From MH13 sp042140245 (lineage in GTDB: Bacteria; Pseudomonadota; Alphaproteobacteria; Rhizobiales; MH13): DNA of 64,000 nucleotides. The stretch spans positions 1-64,000 of the forward strand of contig NZ_CP159483.1 of assembly GCF_042140245.1 (NCBI RefSeq), written 5' to 3'. The notes beneath the pieces are model-generated. The model had not been told where the DNA came from and ran no database searches. It saw nothing but the letters and a program-made list of their open reading frames with translations. This document shows positions 26,676-35,883 of this stretch, in pieces (the first letter of the stretch is position 1; each line of letters begins with the position of its first letter). Both the position numbers and the translations under genes were made by a program.

Positions 26676-26931
26676 AGTTCTATCGGCAGAGCAGCTCTCC
26701 TCCCTGTTGGATGACCAGAACAATGGCCCATCACTGGAGGAGATCGTCACGCCGACAGCGGATGATCTGTTGGCTTTGACGGAGGCTGCCATCAGCGACG
26801 TTGAAACTGTCCTGCCTCTCACTGATGATCAGCGTCACGCGCTGCATGCGGCCTTGATAAAGCGACTTGTCGGCACAGTGAGCGAGGCGCCGGAAGCACC
26901 CCTGGAGTCTTTGCCAGATGAGGCGCTATGA
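26668..26931 (+). CDS. Unassigned small acidic protein, second gene of the unit
   Basis: 87 residues from ATG 26668 with GGGAGA about 8 nt upstream; the open frame extends to 26431, but that part is a shadow of the gene before. The start MRKVLSAEQLSSLLDDQ is reminiscent of the FliM N-terminal peptide (LSQxEIDALL), which is too short a likeness to name it. The rest is acidic and helical. Its stop overlaps the next start (ATGA at 26928). Confidence 0.5.
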   Translation: MRKVLSAEQLSSLLDDQNNGPSLEEIVTPTADDLLALTEAAISDVETVLPLTDDQRHALHAALIKRLVGTVSEAPEAPLESLPDEAL

Positions 26932-27872
26932 ACCGGCTCGACCCACGCCTTGAAACCAGAACTCAAGCCCGTGTACTTGATCAGGCACATCTTTCGAGCT
27001 GGTCCGCCGATGGCTTCACGATGGCGCAGCGGCTTGCACGCGCGCCTTTGTGCCTGACCGGTGGTATTGCCAGCACACGCCTGACCCTTGGACTCACCTT
27101 GCCTACATCCGCAGATGCTCAAGTCCTCGTGCCCGTGCATATAGAGGGTGAGACTCCCGTCTTGTCGCTCAACGAGCAAGCGCTGGACAGCCTGGCGAGC
27201 TTGCTTGAACGCGACAGCGCTCCTGGCTCGGGGCGAACACTTTCACTGGATGCAATCGAGGCACTTTTGGCCGGGCTGCTCGCGCCCCTTGCTTTGGATG
27301 GTATCGGGCGTGCGTGGCTTGCTGAGCAGACTGACGAGCCTCTTGCGCGCCCTTCCCCAGCATCTTTGCAGTTTGAAACCTGTGATATGCCAGTGCTTGG
27401 CACCGATGCCGCATTGGCCAAACTCTACGATCAAGTTTCGACGAAAATGGATCGTCTGGTCGCCGCGCCTCTTTCCTATTTGAAACCATCCCATCAAGCG
27501 CGCGCCGCCGTAGGAGTTGAAACACTGGTGGGCATGGTCGCGTTGAGCGAGGAGGAACGCGCAGCCTTGGAACCGGGTGGTGCTGCCGTTCTAGACGCGT
27601 ACTGGCCCAACGGACGCATCTGTGTTGGGCGGCGCTTCGTGGCAAGCGCGGATGGATGGCGCATTGATGACTGCTTGGCGAACAGCCCTTTGATGGTGCG
27701 GTCCAGCACACTGGTGCGTGGCCTGGACGACCCAGGCCTCCATGCTCCGGTGCAGAGCACGGGGCAGCTGGAGCTTGTTGAGGGCCAAGACGTGATCGCC
27801 ACAGGTCGTTTGACCACACTTCCCGAAGGCGATCACCTACAGCCTATTTTTGTGCTGGATCAGACCGGCTAA
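26928..27872 (+). CDS. Unassigned 314-residue protein with a faint SctQ/FliM-like pattern
   Basis: The N-terminal 130 residues alternate beta and helical stretches (RLTLGLTLPTSADAQVLVPVHIE, LSLNEQALDSLASLLERD, LDAIEALLAGLLAPLALDGI). Residues 194-250 (VGVETLVGMVALSEEERAALEPGGAAVLD ... GRICVG) look like the first SpoA/C-ring type strand set: a hydrophobic strand, a Leu-rich helix, 'EPGGAAVLD', a strand. No second SpoA domain follows. I offer this likeness as a hint, not a call. The last 29 bp overlap the SGNH hydrolase gene tail to tail. Confidence 0.5.
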   Translation: MNRLDPRLETRTQARVLDQAHLSSWSADGFTMAQRLARAPLCLTGGIASTRLTLGLTLPTSADAQVLVPVHIEGETPVLSLNEQALDSLASLLERDSAPGSGRTLSLDAIEALLAGLLAPLALDGIGRAWLAEQTDEPLARPSPASLQFETCDMPVLGTDAALAKLYDQVSTKMDRLVAAPLSYLKPSHQARAAVGVETLVGMVALSEEERAALEPGGAAVLDAYWPNGRICVGRRFVASADGWRIDDCLANSPLMVRSSTLVRGLDDPGLHAPVQSTGQLELVEGQDVIATGRLTTLPEGDHLQPIFVLDQTG

Positions 27873-28740
27873 CGCTCTTCAGACGCTTTGCTTCCTTGCG
27901 CTTGATACGCGCACGGCGCACGCGATCCTTGGTCATCAAGGCATTCACAGCTTCTTCGGCCCACAGCGCATAGCCATAGGCGTTCACATGGAACCCATCG
28001 CTGGCAAAGCCCGACTGCGGAAATGTCATACGTCGTTCAAAGCGTTCAATGCCGCGTCCTGCCGATAGGCAAGCTGCCAAAGCATCGAGAATGTCAGAGC
28101 GAAAGGAAAGGCAGGTTTTCAGCGGTTGCGGCAGCACCGGAAAAATCGTCATCGGCGAGATCGGCCAATGGGCAACAAGAGCACTGGGGAAACGAGCTTT
28201 GAGCGCATAGATCAATCCGCCGAACCCATCGATGAACCGCCTGGCGCTGTGGAAGTTCTTTGCGTCGTTCATGCCGATCACAACGAACACCAAATCGAAG
28301 GCGTTCTTGGGCAGGTTTGGCACCACGTGGTCGCGCAGATCAGCGCTGGTGGCCGATGAGTTGCCGGAGATACGCAAAGCGATGGGGCGATTGAGCCGCG
28401 CCGACAGGCGGCTAGCCATCTGCATCGCAAGACCTTCATCAAGATCGCTGGCGCCGATGCTCGCGACAGAGGAATCGCCGATGATGAGCACCCGGTAAGG
28501 CTCACCAAGCTTGTCATCGCCGACAATGGTTTCGACTGGACCATGCGGAGGCAGCAGTGAGATGCCACTCGATCGCACCGCCAGACCTTGCCAAAAGCAG
28601 AATGGCAACATGGCCCAACTGAGCCAGCTTTTCAGACGATTGGAACGAATGATGCGCGCAAGCTTGTTCTCGCGTGGCTGCCTTGCATCGGATGAGAAAG
28701 AGGAACGCATGATGTCGAGAGCGCTAGTCGCGACACGCAT
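27844..28740 (-). CDS. SGNH/GDSL-family hydrolase, membrane-anchored
   Basis: 298 residues. Block I is VLIIGDSSVASIGA (nucleophile Ser), block III has IGMNDAK, and block V is DGFHVNAYGYALWAEE (Asp-x2-His). The catalytic set is therefore complete. One N-terminal hydrophobic helix (LKSWLSWAMLPFCFWQGLAV) suggests anchoring in the inner membrane with the enzyme outside. The substrate (lipid, sugar acetyl or peptidoglycan ester) cannot be told. Basic C-terminal tail. The start at 28740 is uncertain; ATG 28710 is an alternative. Confidence 0.82.
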   Translation of the reverse strand: MRVATSALDIMRSSFSSDARQPRENKLARIIRSNRLKSWLSWAMLPFCFWQGLAVRSSGISLLPPHGPVETIVGDDKLGEPYRVLIIGDSSVASIGASDLDEGLAMQMASRLSARLNRPIALRISGNSSATSADLRDHVVPNLPKNAFDLVFVVIGMNDAKNFHSARRFIDGFGGLIYALKARFPSALVAHWPISPMTIFPVLPQPLKTCLSFRSDILDALAACLSAGRGIERFERRMTFPQSGFASDGFHVNAYGYALWAEEAVNALMTKDRVRRARIKRKEAKRLKSVSRSDPAQK

Positions 28741-28878
28741 CGCGGACCAACGACAATGCCGTCGGCGCCAGGGTTGCGGATATCATCAAGTGCCTCCGTT
28801 GATCGGATGAACGTGTTTTTCTTTGCTTAAACCGCTGCTAAACCGGCGGCAAGAGACGGATGTTCAGCCCTATGGCCA

Positions 28879-29805
28879 GTGAGAGGCGCCTTGCAGTTTG
28901 ATCGCACCTTCAAAGCGCTGCCCGGTGAGGTCGTGGAAATCCGCCCTGGCATCAGGCGGATCACCGCGCCCAATCCCGGTCCGATGACCTTCACCGGCAC
29001 CAACAGTTACTTGATTGGAACCGACCGTTTGGTGCTCATCGACCCTGGACCACAGGATGATGCACACCGCGAAACACTGCTGACCGCGGTTGGCTCAGCG
29101 CCGCTGGATGCTATTTTGGTGACCCATACACATAGGGATCACTCGCCGCTCGCAAAAAATCTGAAGGTCGCGACGGGAGCACCCGTCATTGGGGCTGGAC
29201 CGCATGTATTTGCCCGCCCATTTCGTGAAGGGGATGCATCTTTGGACGTCGCGGTTGATCAAGACTATGCACCCGACGAGGTTCTTGCACATGGCGCACG
29301 CCTGGAAGCTGGCGGAAGCACCTTTGAAGTGGTGGCCACCCCTGGCCACACGGCAAATCATCTTTGCTTTGCCCTGGATGGTGCTGGCGCCCTGTTTTCC
29401 GGCGATCATGTGATGGCCTGGTCCACAAGCCTTATCGCTCCGCCGGATGGCGATATGAGCAGCTACTTGGAGAGCTTGCAGCTTTTGTTGAAGCGCCAGG
29501 ACACGCTCTACCTGCCCGGCCATGGCGCAAGATTGAACGATCCGCTGAGTTTTGTTGAGGCGCTCTTTGCGCACCGGATGGGCCGAGAGGCAGCGATTTT
29601 GGGAGCACTGGAATGTGACAGCCTATCGATCAGCAGCTTGGTCGACCGGATGTATGAAGGGCTTGACCCACGCCTGCGTGGTGCCGCTGGCCTTTCGGTT
29701 TTGGCCCATTTGGAGCGCTTGGAAGCACTGGGACAAGCCTCAAAAATCAACGGGTCAGATACACTCTGGCGCGCTGGTTCTGTGGCGTTCGAAAGCCGCG
29801 ATTAA
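28879..29805 (+). CDS. MBL-fold metallohydrolase, LACTB2-like
   Basis: 308 residues from a GTG. The metal site is THTHRDHS (HxHxDH), with the later ligands in TPGHTANHLCF, LFSGDHVMAW and LPGHG. The C-terminal helical domain (FAHRMGREAAILGAL ... AHLERLEALGQ) is the winged-helix-like tail of LACTB2/beta-lactamase-like 2 proteins. The substrate is unknown; relatives act on RNA or thioesters. The gene meets the DUF1499 gene tail to tail with 4 bp shared. Confidence 0.85.
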   Translation: MRGALQFDRTFKALPGEVVEIRPGIRRITAPNPGPMTFTGTNSYLIGTDRLVLIDPGPQDDAHRETLLTAVGSAPLDAILVTHTHRDHSPLAKNLKVATGAPVIGAGPHVFARPFREGDASLDVAVDQDYAPDEVLAHGARLEAGGSTFEVVATPGHTANHLCFALDGAGALFSGDHVMAWSTSLIAPPDGDMSSYLESLQLLLKRQDTLYLPGHGARLNDPLSFVEALFAHRMGREAAILGALECDSLSISSLVDRMYEGLDPRLRGAAGLSVLAHLERLEALGQASKINGSDTLWRAGSVAFESRD

Positions 29806-30590
29806 AGATCAGAGGCTGGTGGCGGCGTTGCTTCAATCGCCAGCAGGAACCGCTGGACCACACCATCAAGCACCGGCGCGTTGGTGCCGAAATCATGCAA
29901 TGGGATGTTCGATAGGGAGCGCGCATCGATGGTTGAGCCTTCACCATCATCGGTTATGCGAACGGCGATGTCGTGCTCAACCAAAAGGATCGAGCCAGGC
30001 ACGCTGAACTCTGCATCGAAGCTGAGGCCGTTCTCGGTCTCAAGGCGTGCCAGCTCCCAGCCTGCGGTGGCGGTGAGGGCTTCAAGCACTTCTGCCACGT
30101 GCCAGCCTGGGCGTTCGACAAAAGCGGTGGTCAGGTCGGGATGGGCCAAGCGCAAACGAATGCGGTCACCCGGTGAGGCAGCATCCAATGGCAGTTCCGT
30201 ATCCGCATTTTCGCTCTGACCGAGACGTTCGAACTGAGGCGGGTTGTTCACATTGGTGGCAAGGTCGGGATAGCTTGGCGTTTGGGTGACAATGTAAGTA
30301 AGCGCGGTCACGCTCACCAAAACCGGCAGCGCCCAGATCAGCGCCAGCGTGGCGTCGGCAGTTCCAAGCCCGGTATTGTCCCAAATGTAGTTGAGGCTGT
30401 AGATCGCCAACATCAGAGCCAGCGTGCCAAGCGCTGCTGACATGCCAAGCCCAACAAGCGCGCCCTGCAAGGTGACAAAGCCAGCGCCTGCAAGCGCAAC
30501 AGCCGCCACCAGGACCATCAACGACAAAGCCGCCACCACGCGGGCGCGGCGTGGAGCATGGAAAGGTCGTCTGATAGGGCGAAAGCGCAT
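29802..30590 (-). CDS. DUF1499-like membrane protein
   Basis: 262 residues. Three hydrophobic helices fill the first 110 residues (ARVVAALSLMVLVAAVALAGAGFV, GALVGLGMSAALGTLALMLAIYSL, ATLALIWALPVLVSVTALTYIV). Then comes a soluble domain starting with YPDLATNVNNPPQF, the entry motif of DUF1499. The role is unknown in the family. It is likely an inner membrane protein with the DUF on the periplasmic side. Confidence 0.72.
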   Translation of the reverse strand: MRFRPIRRPFHAPRRARVVAALSLMVLVAAVALAGAGFVTLQGALVGLGMSAALGTLALMLAIYSLNYIWDNTGLGTADATLALIWALPVLVSVTALTYIVTQTPSYPDLATNVNNPPQFERLGQSENADTELPLDAASPGDRIRLRLAHPDLTTAFVERPGWHVAEVLEALTATAGWELARLETENGLSFDAEFSVPGSILLVEHDIAVRITDDGEGSTIDARSLSNIPLHDFGTNAPVLDGVVQRFLLAIEATPPPASDL

Positions 30591-30827
30591 GCCGGGTGAT
30601 GGCCTGAAACGATGCGGGAGGAAGCGAAGCTGGCGGGAGCTATGCCGAGAATCGCATCAATGGGCAAGCGTTGCTGTGACGTAGATACCACTTGCGAGGG
30701 TTGTTGACGGTGTTTTGACGTGCGTCACAGTTTTCGCCTTGGTTTGGCCGCAAGCTCCTGAAATCGACTTTTCGCACTGCACACAGGATGCAGATCGTTT
30801 TCTCTAGAACAAAGGACAGAGACTCCA

Positions 30828-31079
30828 GTGACCCTCGCCACCTCCGGTGCCCAACAGTTTGACGACACATCCCACGACGCCACGTCGTACGGCACCGATA
30901 CCGCACCGTCCGTGAAAACGGCTCTTGATTGCGATATTCTCACCCTTGCCCGTGATGCCCGCGCCCATGAGCGCGGCGCGCACAACAAAGCCGCCGAAAA
31001 GCGCGATCCGCTTGATGCGCTTTACAAGCCGCTGGGCAATAAGGATGTCGCGTGCGTGCTTGAGGTTGCGGGCCGCTAA
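30828..31079 (+). CDS. Small hypothetical protein
   Basis: 83 residues from a GTG start; AAGGA lies about 14 nt upstream, which is far. It is polar, with no cysteine pair, signal or membrane segment (C-terminal part ARAHERGAHNKAAEKRDPLDALYKPLGNKDVACVLEVAGR). I do not recognise it. It is placed divergently from DUF1499 and just before the 3' end of pdxH. Confidence 0.5.
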   Translation: MTLATSGAQQFDDTSHDATSYGTDTAPSVKTALDCDILTLARDARAHERGAHNKAAEKRDPLDALYKPLGNKDVACVLEVAGR

Positions 31080-31101
31080 GCCCCCTCAACGTCCCTTTGG
31101 T

Positions 31102-31719
31102 TTATGGATAAAGGCGGGTGCTCGTCCAAGGCGCATCCGCCTTTTGCCGTTCAAAGACCACACGATCATGCAGGCGAAACTCACCGTCCTGCCACAGCTC
31201 AAAGATCTGCGGCTCTAGCTGAAAACCAGACCAGTGCGGTGGACGCGGAATTGGTTTGCCGGTCTCGTCCTCAGCGCCGTACTCGTCTGTCAGCTTGGCC
31301 ACACGCTCGCGCAGCGCATCATTGGTTTCCAGTGGGCTTGATTGATGCGACGCCCAGGCGCCGATCCGGCTGCCACGGGGGCGGCTGGCGAAATAGGCAT
31401 CGGCCACAGCATCATTGACTTGCGCAATCGACCCGCGCACCCGCACCTGACGACGCAGTGTTTTCCAATGAAAACACAAAGCCGCCTTCTTGGCGCCAAG
31501 AAGCTCCTGACCCTTGGCGCTTTCAAGATTGGTGTAAAAAACGAACCCGCTCCCCTCCACCGCTTTGACCAAAACAATGCGCGCATTGGGCAAACCATCT
31601 GCATCGACGGTGGCCAAACTTGCAGCATTGGGGTCATTGGGCTCGCTGGCACTGGCATCAGCCAGCCATGCTTCGAAGACGGCGTAGGGATCGGCCGCGT
31701 TGAGGAAATCGGTGCTCAT
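31102..31719 (-). CDS. pdxH: Pyridoxamine/pyridoxine 5'-phosphate oxidase
   Basis: It makes pyridoxal 5'-phosphate with FMN and oxygen. From Met at 31719 it is 205 residues, the normal length; GGAAG upstream supports this over the open frame to 32022. Motifs: AASLATVDADGLPNARIVLVKAVEG, FVFYTNLESAKGQELLG, AALCFHWKTLRRQVRVRG, SRIGAWASHQSSPL and the C-terminal GEFRLHDRVVFERQ ... WTSTRLYP. Confidence 0.95.
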   Translation of the reverse strand: MSTDFLNAADPYAVFEAWLADASASEPNDPNAASLATVDADGLPNARIVLVKAVEGSGFVFYTNLESAKGQELLGAKKAALCFHWKTLRRQVRVRGSIAQVNDAVADAYFASRPRGSRIGAWASHQSSPLETNDALRERVAKLTDEYGAEDETGKPIPRPPHWSGFQLEPQIFELWQDGEFRLHDRVVFERQKADAPWTSTRLYP

Positions 31720-31878
31720 TAACACTTCCCACAGGCTTTGGTGGAACACTGGATGATGGTTGATGTCGCCTGTTCGCGCGGCGTTGTCCAGCAGGATGGG
31801 GACAATCCGGCTCAGTGTAATCGTCGCATGCCCCCAGCAATGGCCCGCCAGAGTTGTGCGTTTACGGGGTGCCCTATT

Positions 31879-32472
31879 ATGTTTGACCAGCGTTGGAAGC
31901 GTGTGACCGCTACACCTTTGCGCCTTGTTGTGCCTGTCGGTATGGCGCTGGCTCTGACCGGCTGCGCCAGCGTTTCGGTACCCTTTGGTGACGTGTTTGG
32001 GTCCAAACCAGAACCGCTGCACACCGCCTCCATCGATGCGTCCGAAAACAACGCAGATGGCAGCCTGGACACGAGCATGCCACCAGAGCTGAATGCTGTC
32101 GCGCCAATTGAACCGGCCCGCTCAAGTGAGACCTCGCAACGGCCCGTTGATGATCTGATCGCCAGCCTTCCTGCCGATAGCAGCCCACGTGTTTCGCTCA
32201 GCCAAGCTGATCTCAACGCCATGGGACGCGCGCTCACCCATGTGCTCTCAAGTGATGATGATGCGGGCACCTTCTCCTGGTCGCATGAGGCCACCGGTCG
32301 CTCTGGTTTGATGACGCCGTTCCGCCAGCTCAGTTCCAACAGCGCAGGTGCCTGCCGTGTGGTCAGCGTTGAGATCACCGACAATGGCAATGACACCATT
32401 TTGCTCGCCGATGCCTGTTTGCAAGGCGACGAATGGGTGTTCGTGACCCCGCGCGCGGGGCAAGTGCTTTAG
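31879..32472 (+). CDS. Surface-antigen lipoprotein, RT0821/Lpp0805-like
   Basis: 197 residues with a lipoprotein signal peptide ending in LALTGCAS (lipobox). A Ser/Pro/Asp-rich linker precedes the C-terminal domain (GTFSWSHEATGRSGLMTPFRQLSSNSAGACRVVSVEITDNGND), which resembles the RT0821/Lpp0805 family of alphaproteobacterial surface proteins. It is divergent from pdxH and just before the DnaJ gene. Confidence 0.72.
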   Translation: MFDQRWKRVTATPLRLVVPVGMALALTGCASVSVPFGDVFGSKPEPLHTASIDASENNADGSLDTSMPPELNAVAPIEPARSSETSQRPVDDLIASLPADSSPRVSLSQADLNAMGRALTHVLSSDDDAGTFSWSHEATGRSGLMTPFRQLSSNSAGACRVVSVEITDNGNDTILLADACLQGDEWVFVTPRAGQVL

Positions 32473-32561
32473 CCGCAAACGCCTGCCAACGCTGGAAAAC
32501 AGGCCGGAACGCACCTACATGACGGTCGCAGTTCTTTTCTCCCCTCTTTCACCGGTGTGTT

Positions 32562-33581
32562 ATGCGTGACCCCTATTCTGTTCTTGGTGTGACCAAAGGC
32601 GCCGACAGCGCGGCCATCAAATCCGCGTACCGCAAGCTCGCCAAGAAATTTCACCCTGATCAAAACCCGGATGACCCCAAAGCCAAAGAACGCTTTGCTG
32701 AGGTCTCAGCGGCCTATGATATCGTTGGTGATGATGAAAAGCGTCGGGCTTTTGATCGTGGCGAGATCGATGCCGATGGCAACCCGACCATGGCGGGCTT
32801 CAATCCGTTTGGTGGCCGCGGTGGCTCGCGCGCACAGGGTGGCCCCAATCCAGGGTTTGAAGACATCTTTGCCACTTTCACGCAGGGTCGCGGCCCCGGC
32901 TATCGCAACGCCGGTGCCGGGTTCAGCGGTGGCGGCGGTGCCGAAGACATTTTGAAATCCATGTTTGGTGGCGGTGGACCAGATATCGGTGGCATGGGTG
33001 GCGCTGGTATGGGCGGCATGGGCGGGCAGGCCCGATCACGCCAGCAGGCAAGACCCAAAAAGGGTGCCGATGTTAAGGTCAGCACGCGGGTCAGCCTGGA
33101 AGAGGTGCTGGCCGCCGACAAAGTGCAGGTTGCAATCCCTGGTCAGGGAACGGTGAAGATCGCGCTGCCCAAAGGCGTGGAAGATGGCCAAACCATTCGC
33201 TTGAAAGGCAAGGGCAAGCCCTCGCCCACCGGCGGCGCCAATGGCGATGCGCTGGTGACGGTGCGGTTTGCCCAACACTCCAGTTTTAAGGCGGATGGCG
33301 CGACGCTCTTGATGGATCTGCCTGTTACGCTGGATGAAGCGGTTTTGGGCGCGCGCATCAGCGTTGCGACGCTTGATGGCACCGTGGCGCTGAACCTGCC
33401 GGAAAACGCCCAATCGGGCCGCACCATGCGGCTTAAAGGTCGTGGTTTGCCGACTGCCAAGGACGGCGAACGCGGCGATCTGTTGATCAAAGTGCAGATC
33501 AAGCTGCCTGAGGACGGCGATGAGGCGCTGTCAGCGCTGATGAAGCGCTGGCGGACAGACGGTCGGTATAGCGCGCGTTAG
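32562..33581 (+). CDS. DnaJ-class co-chaperone, type B (CbpA-like)
   Basis: 339 residues. The J domain occupies 1-68 with the HPD motif in KKFHPDQNP. A Gly/Phe then Gly/Met-rich linker covers about 80-155. Two DnaJ C-terminal beta domains follow (ADVKVSTRVSLEEVLAADKVQVAIPG; ATLLMDLPVTLDEAVLGARISVATLDG). There is no zinc-finger, so it is not the main DnaJ. It would stimulate DnaK ATPase on client proteins. Confidence 0.93.
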   Translation: MRDPYSVLGVTKGADSAAIKSAYRKLAKKFHPDQNPDDPKAKERFAEVSAAYDIVGDDEKRRAFDRGEIDADGNPTMAGFNPFGGRGGSRAQGGPNPGFEDIFATFTQGRGPGYRNAGAGFSGGGGAEDILKSMFGGGGPDIGGMGGAGMGGMGGQARSRQQARPKKGADVKVSTRVSLEEVLAADKVQVAIPGQGTVKIALPKGVEDGQTIRLKGKGKPSPTGGANGDALVTVRFAQHSSFKADGATLLMDLPVTLDEAVLGARISVATLDGTVALNLPENAQSGRTMRLKGRGLPTAKDGERGDLLIKVQIKLPEDGDEALSALMKRWRTDGRYSAR

Positions 33582-33583
33582 GA

Positions 33584-34732
33584 TCAGGAGCGCAGGCGGC
33601 GCAGCAGATCAACTGAAGGCTCGCCTGTGACCTGCAAACCCTGGCTGCGCTGATAGTCGCTGATCGCGGCGCGCGAGTTGGGCCCAATCACACCATCCAC
33701 ACCATCGGTATCAAAGCCGAGTGCCGTCAGCCTTTCCTGAAGCTCCTTGCGGTCGGCTTTGGTCAAACCGTTGGCATCGGGCGGAAAGGGTGTTTGCAAA
33801 GGTCCACCGCCTGCAATGCGGTCTGCCAGATGACCAACGCCAATCGCATAAGAATTGGAGTTGTTGTAGCGCTTGATCACACGAAAATTGTCGGTCACTG
33901 CGAAGCGCGGCCCACCCGGCTGCGGCTGAATGATCTCACCGCCTGACGCGCCATTGGTAACCTCCTGGCCCCAACGCACGCCGCGGGTCCACCCCATCTG
34001 TTGAAGATAGGCCGCCGCGGAGGCCAGCGCATCGGTCGGGTCATCAGACCAGATGTCACGACGGCCGTCGCCAGTGAAATCCACCGCATAGGCTTCGTAG
34101 GTCGTCGGAATGAACTGGGTGTGCCCCATGGCACCCGCCCAACTGCCGCTCAAAAGAGGGGCTGAGATGTCGCCGTTTTGTAGAATCTTCAGGGCGGCGA
34201 TCAGCTGCTGCTCAAAAAACCGTCCACGGCGCCCATCAAAAGCCAGTGTCGATGTGGCCGAGATAACCGAGATGTTGCCGCGCCGCTCGCCAAAAGAGCT
34301 CTCTAGCCCCCAGATCGCCGTGATGATTTCAGCGTCCACACCATAGGTCTCTTCCAGGCGCGCCAGCACGGTACGATGGAAGGTGTAAGCCGTTCGGCCG
34401 TTGCGCACGCGCTCATCAGAGGCGGCAATGGCCAGATAGTCTTCAAGCGTGCGGGTGAACTCGGTTTGGTTTCTGTCACGGCTCACAACACCCGGCAGAA
34501 AGCCTGCATTGGCAAAAGCAGTATCAAGCGTGGCATCGGTGATGCCCGCCGCCCGCGCGCGCGGCAGGAAGGATGATACCCATGCATCATAGGCCGCGTT
34601 GGGCGTTGGCCGAAGATCGTCGGCGAGCTGATCGCTGGCGTAGCTATAAGCATCCACCAGGCCACCGCTGGCGCAACCGCTCAGTGCCGTTGCAAGCATT
34701 CCAAGTCCAAAAGTTCGACGGGTCACAGGCAT
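33584..34732 (-). CDS. Lytic murein transglycosylase, MltB type with peptidoglycan-binding domain
   Basis: 382 residues. The N-terminus has both a twin-arginine-like motif (TRRTFGLGM) and a lipobox (ALSGCASG), so it is probably a lipoprotein. The SLT/MltB catalytic domain contains AIWGLESSFGERRGN with the catalytic Glu, and GSWAGAMGHTQFIPTTYEAYAVDFTGDGRRDIW. A peptidoglycan-binding domain ends the protein (LQERLTALGFDTDGVDGVIGPNSRAAISDYQRSQGL). It faces dnaJ tail to tail. Confidence 0.92.
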   Translation of the reverse strand: MPVTRRTFGLGMLATALSGCASGGLVDAYSYASDQLADDLRPTPNAAYDAWVSSFLPRARAAGITDATLDTAFANAGFLPGVVSRDRNQTEFTRTLEDYLAIAASDERVRNGRTAYTFHRTVLARLEETYGVDAEIITAIWGLESSFGERRGNISVISATSTLAFDGRRGRFFEQQLIAALKILQNGDISAPLLSGSWAGAMGHTQFIPTTYEAYAVDFTGDGRRDIWSDDPTDALASAAAYLQQMGWTRGVRWGQEVTNGASGGEIIQPQPGGPRFAVTDNFRVIKRYNNSNSYAIGVGHLADRIAGGGPLQTPFPPDANGLTKADRKELQERLTALGFDTDGVDGVIGPNSRAAISDYQRSQGLQVTGEPSVDLLRRLRS

Positions 34733-34947
34733 GATCTATCCTACCAAGACTACAGGCTCTAACGCGTGTTCAGAATCAGTATGCCACTCATAACGACCAG
34801 CTTATGCCAATAAAATTAACGCTGCGACCGGAACACAACAAAGTTGCAGCGACCAGGTGTTGAGCCAGACAACACGAGTACTGGCTTGATTGATGTCACA
34901 GCCAAATAGGACTGCCTGGCTACCCTTGCACACAAGAAGGGTTTCTC

Positions 34948-35883
34948 ATGACCAGTGATGTTGATGGCTTGGTGGATTGGCTTTTGGCGGGCGATGTCGC
35001 CGTTCGCTACCAGGCTATGCGCGACCTTCTCAACGACAATCAAAAGCCACTGCAAGACCGGATCTCCCAGTCAGGTTGGGGTCATCAGTTTCTTGCCAAA
35101 CGCAATCTAGATGGTACCTGGGGTGATGCTTTCTATCAGCCGAAATGGACCTGCACACACTACACGCTGCTGGACTTGAAAGCCCTGCAAATGGCGCCTG
35201 GAACGCCTGGCATTCTCGATGTCATCCTTCAGATCGTTGGCCGCAACATAGCTGGCGACGGCGGGCTTGGGACAACACCCGGCCTGAAGAAAAGCGACGT
35301 TTGCGTGAACGGCATGCTGCTCAACTATGCCTGCTACTTTCAAATAGATGAGCCACCAATCAGGTCGATCATCGATTTTCTCCTGAACCAATGGATGGAG
35401 GATGGAGGGTTCAATTGTATGCGCAATCGTTCAGGCGCGCGCCATAGCTCGCTGCATTCGACCCTGTCGGTGCTTGAAGGTTTTTTGGAATATGAGCGGG
35501 CTGGGCATAGGTATCGGCTTGATGAGGTGCGCGAAGCCGCCTGCGCATCACAAAGCTTCATCCTCCAGCACCGGCTTTTCAAATCCGATCGAACGGGCAA
35601 CATCATCCATGCGGACTTTTTAAAAATGCCTTATCCGGCGCGCTGGCGCTACAACGTGCTGCGCGCCTTGGACTATTTTCGTGATGCTGGTGTCGCTTTT
35701 GATCCTCGCATGGCGGACGGCCTTGCAGCGGTCCTGAAAGCAAAGCGCTCAGATGGCAGGTGGCCGCGTATGGCAGCCCTTCCAGGCAAGGTTCATTTTG
35801 TTATGGAAACGCCGCGTGGGCCGAGCCGGTGGAACACGCTTTTGGCGCTCCGGGTGATGAAAGCGTACGGATCGCATCTTTAA
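34948..35883 (+). CDS. Alpha/alpha-toroid protein, squalene-cyclase/prenyltransferase-like
   Basis: 311 residues, with no signal peptide. Repeats of about 50 residues suit an alpha/alpha toroid: NLDGTWGDAFYQPKWTCTHYTLLDLKAL, GLGTTPGLKKSDVCVNGMLLNYACYF, EDGGFNCMRN, SDGRWPRMAALPG. QW-type turns (DGTWG, DGRWP, DGGFN) are visible. The acidic DxDD motif of squalene-hopene cyclases is not seen, so cyclase activity is unlikely or different. AGAAGGG before ATG 34948 sets the start. No isoprenoid gene adjoins, though dxs is 4 kb away. Confidence 0.65.
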   Translation: MTSDVDGLVDWLLAGDVAVRYQAMRDLLNDNQKPLQDRISQSGWGHQFLAKRNLDGTWGDAFYQPKWTCTHYTLLDLKALQMAPGTPGILDVILQIVGRNIAGDGGLGTTPGLKKSDVCVNGMLLNYACYFQIDEPPIRSIIDFLLNQWMEDGGFNCMRNRSGARHSSLHSTLSVLEGFLEYERAGHRYRLDEVREAACASQSFILQHRLFKSDRTGNIIHADFLKMPYPARWRYNVLRALDYFRDAGVAFDPRMADGLAAVLKAKRSDGRWPRMAALPGKVHFVMETPRGPSRWNTLLALRVMKAYGSHL

